A stretch of DNA of 44,827 nt from Verrucomicrobiota bacterium (GTDB lineage Bacteria; Verrucomicrobiota; Verrucomicrobiia; Verrucomicrobiales; DEV007), in contig QQNE01000025.1 in NCBI GenBank assembly GCA_003402735.1, forward strand, positions 1-44,827, given 5' to 3'. Shown here piece after piece: positions 43,499-44,827 of this stretch. The notes under the pieces were generated by a model that saw only the letters and a program-made list of their open reading frames with translations, was not told where the DNA came from and did no database searches. Made by a program: the position numbers and the translations under genes. The first letter of the stretch is position 1; each line of letters begins with the position of its first letter.

Positions 43499-44625
43499 GG
43501 GGAACGAAGGGCTCGGACTTCCTCAGTCAGGTCGATGCCGACAGGACACCAGCTGATGCAGCGGCCGCAGCCCACGCAGCCGGAGCTGCCGAACTGCTCA
43601 TGCCAGGTGGCCAGTTTGTGGGTGAGCCACTGCCGATAGCGGGACTGCCCAGATTGGCGGGCCGGGCCTCCGTGCATCCGGGTGAAATCGAGATTGAAAC
43701 AGGAATCCCAACGGCGCCAGCGTTCCGCGTGATCTCCCGTGAGGTGGGTCACGTCCTCCACCGTGGTGCAGAAGCAGGTGGGGCAGACCATGGTGCAATT
43801 CGCACAATTGAGGCAGCGATCCGCGACTTCTTTCCAGCGCGGGTGCTCCAGGTTTGCCAGGAGCGTTTCCGGAAGGCGGTGGGTGTCCAGGGAGCGTCCC
43901 ATCCGGTTCGCCGTGTTCGCCACCAGCGTTTCCGCCGCGGTCACTTCACTCTCCGTCGCTGCCCGGACCGGCAACTCGCCGAGGATCACCGCTCCGGCCT
44001 CGCTCCCCGCTTCGAGGAGAAAACGGTGCCCGGATTCGTCCAAAAGCTCGGTGAGGGCGATGTCGAACGGCGTGCGTTCCCTGTTCACCTTGGGGCCGGT
44101 GTTCATGGAGACGCAAAAACAGGTGCCGCCCGAGGTGCCGCAGTTGGTCGCGATGATGAGCACGGCGGCGCGGCGTTTGGCGTAGTGGGGATCCGTGAAC
44201 GCGCCGCCGAGGAAGACGCGGTCTTGAATGGCGATGGCGTGAAGCTCGCAGGAGCGGGCGCCCAGGAACGCGAGCTTGGGGGGATCGTCCTCGTCCCCCG
44301 GGGTGAACCGCAGGGATCCATCGGGATTGCGGTGGGCGTCGAGCAGTTTCAGGCGTTTGGGGTGGAGCCACTCCTTCCACGAATTGGTGGGAACGGCGAA
44401 CCCGAAAAGAGCTTTGTCCGGGCGCCGCTGGAGCCGATAGGACCCGCCTTCCTGAAGATCTCCCCAGCCCTCCGGAAGTTCGGCGGCGGAGCGCAATTCC
44501 TCGCATACGATGGCGCGGTCTCGAACCGTGGGCCCAATCACGGCGTAGCCACGGCGGTGCAAGACATCGAAGAGATCTTGCAGCCGGGAGCGCTCAAGGA
44601 TCGACTGAACCGACGATGGCGTCAT
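43495..44625 (-). CDS. hydB: hydrogenase beta subunit, 4Fe-4S dicluster protein
   Basis: A 376-residue iron-sulfur subunit of the group 3b hydrogenase (anaerobic sulfite reductase A-like). Two C-terminal cluster motifs are visible: [16 protein letters not shown] and [16 protein letters not shown], each with four cysteines. The N-terminal half ([38 protein letters not shown]) is typical of the family. It passes electrons between the small subunit and the gamma flavoprotein. It is the first gene of the operon, whose promoter should lie in 44626-44709. Confidence 0.93.
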   Translation of the reverse strand: MTPSSVQSILERSRLQDLFDVLHRRGYAVIGPTVRDRAIVCEELRSAAELPEGWGDLQEGGSYRLQRRPDKALFGFAVPTNSWKEWLHPKRLKLLDAHRNPDGSLRFTPGDEDDPPKLAFLGARSCELHAIAIQDRVFLGGAFTDPHYAKRRAAVLIIATNCGTSGGTCFCVSMNTGPKVNRERTPFDIALTELLDESGHRFLLEAGSEAGAVILGELPVRAATESEVTAAETLVANTANRMGRSLDTHRLPETLLANLEHPRWKEVADRCLNCANCTMVCPTCFCTTVEDVTHLTGDHAERWRRWDSCFNLDFTRMHGGPARQSGQSRYRQWLTHKLATWHEQFGSSGCVGCGRCISWCPVGIDLTEEVRALRSP

Positions 44626-44658
44626 GAAGCGGTCTCATAGCAATCCTCTTTGCGGTGC

Positions 44659-44668
44659 ATTGCGCAAT
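44659..44668. promoter_or_regulatory. perfect palindrome ATTGCGCAAT upstream of the hydrogenase operon
   Basis: A 10-base perfect palindrome about 34 bases before the ATG of the first hydrogenase gene, in the only gap that can hold its promoter. It could be an operator for a dimeric regulator. No convincing -35/-10 pair was found and the palindrome is short. Confidence 0.3.
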
Positions 44669-44709
44669 TCCGGATTTGTTGCAAATGCCGCGAATCGTGT
44701 GCTCCGGGC

Positions 44710-44827
44710 TCACTCGGGCAGAAACTGGACCGCATCGATGATGACGTGGCCCTGGGTTCCCTTGTTGCTGATCTCCACCCAGCCCGCGGATCCGGCGGAA
44801 AAGCGGAAGCTGCCCAGGGGATGAAAG
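44710..44827 (-). CDS. C-terminal fragment of a protein with golvesin/xanthan-lyase-like domain (cut by window edge)
   Basis: The last 38 residues of a leftward gene whose start lies beyond the window. They read GSFRFSAGSAGWVEISNKG then HVIIDAVQF and stop at TGA (44712-44710). This ending is typical of the beta-sandwich golvesin/xanthan-lyase C-terminal domain found on secreted FAD-dependent oxidoreductases and polysaccharide-acting proteins of Verrucomicrobiota and Planctomycetota. The catalytic part is not visible. Confidence 0.72.
   Translation of the reverse strand, partial: FHPLGSFRFSAGSAGWVEISNKGTQGHVIIDAVQFLPE

Overview
The window reads as a chromosomal segment of a GC-rich bacterium, most likely from the Verrucomicrobiota or a close PVC relative. 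This rests on family content: a twin-arginine DUF1501 protein paired with a cytochrome c/DUF1549/DUF1553 protein, a XylR-type LacI/AraC fusion regulator, a GMC oxidoreductase with a gluconate-2-dehydrogenase-subunit-3-like partner, and a secreted DUF4838 protein. No rRNA, tRNA, CRISPR array or intact transposase was seen.

Positions 1-13399 hold sugar and polysaccharide catabolism genes. A DJ-1/PfpI gene, a GMC flavoenzyme and its small Tat-type partner run leftward as a likely operon, divergent from the XylR-type regulator. Next come the DUF1501 and DUF1553 genes, a DUF4838 protein, and an operon of a secreted esterase-like hydrolase and a secreted serine beta-lactamase-like hydrolase. Positions 13400-14349 hold no convincing gene but contain nested inverted repeats.

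Positions 14350-27716 hold a tightly packed leftward array of 14 genes, many joined by ATGA or GTGA overlaps. It encodes a nonulosonic (legionaminic-type) acid route: LegI synthase, LegB dehydratase, LegC aminotransferase, a GNAT acetyltransferase in the LegH position, a CMP-sugar synthetase, a NeuC/LegG 2-epimerase, and a PtmE-like CBS/nucleotidyltransferase that points to the GDP-sugar version of the pathway. Embedded in it is an accessory set: a divergent second NeuB-like protein that has lost one metal-binding histidine, an APH-like kinase with an HGE motif, a WbqC protein, a second DegT aminotransferase, a methyltransferase and a PIG-L deacetylase. A capsule-type GT-B-like protein closes the array. 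This accessory set is the best candidate here for something not yet described.

Positions 28382-30416 hold a DapA-family aldolase overlapping an SDR protein whose YxxxK lysine is a cysteine. On the plus strand follow a Bax-inhibitor-1/YccA membrane protein, an Hsp70-like ATPase, a small secreted cationic protein with its own promoter-like sequence, and a bifunctional PutA without a DNA-binding domain.

Positions 38175-44625 hold a leftward [NiFe]-hydrogenase operon of the cytosolic bidirectional group 3b (sulfhydrogenase) type: beta, a cyclic-nucleotide-binding-fold protein, gamma, delta, alpha, maturation protease, a zinc-domain-less HypA-like protein and HypC, then a double-GNAT protein. The right edge cuts the C-terminus of a secreted protein with a golvesin/xanthan-lyase-like domain.
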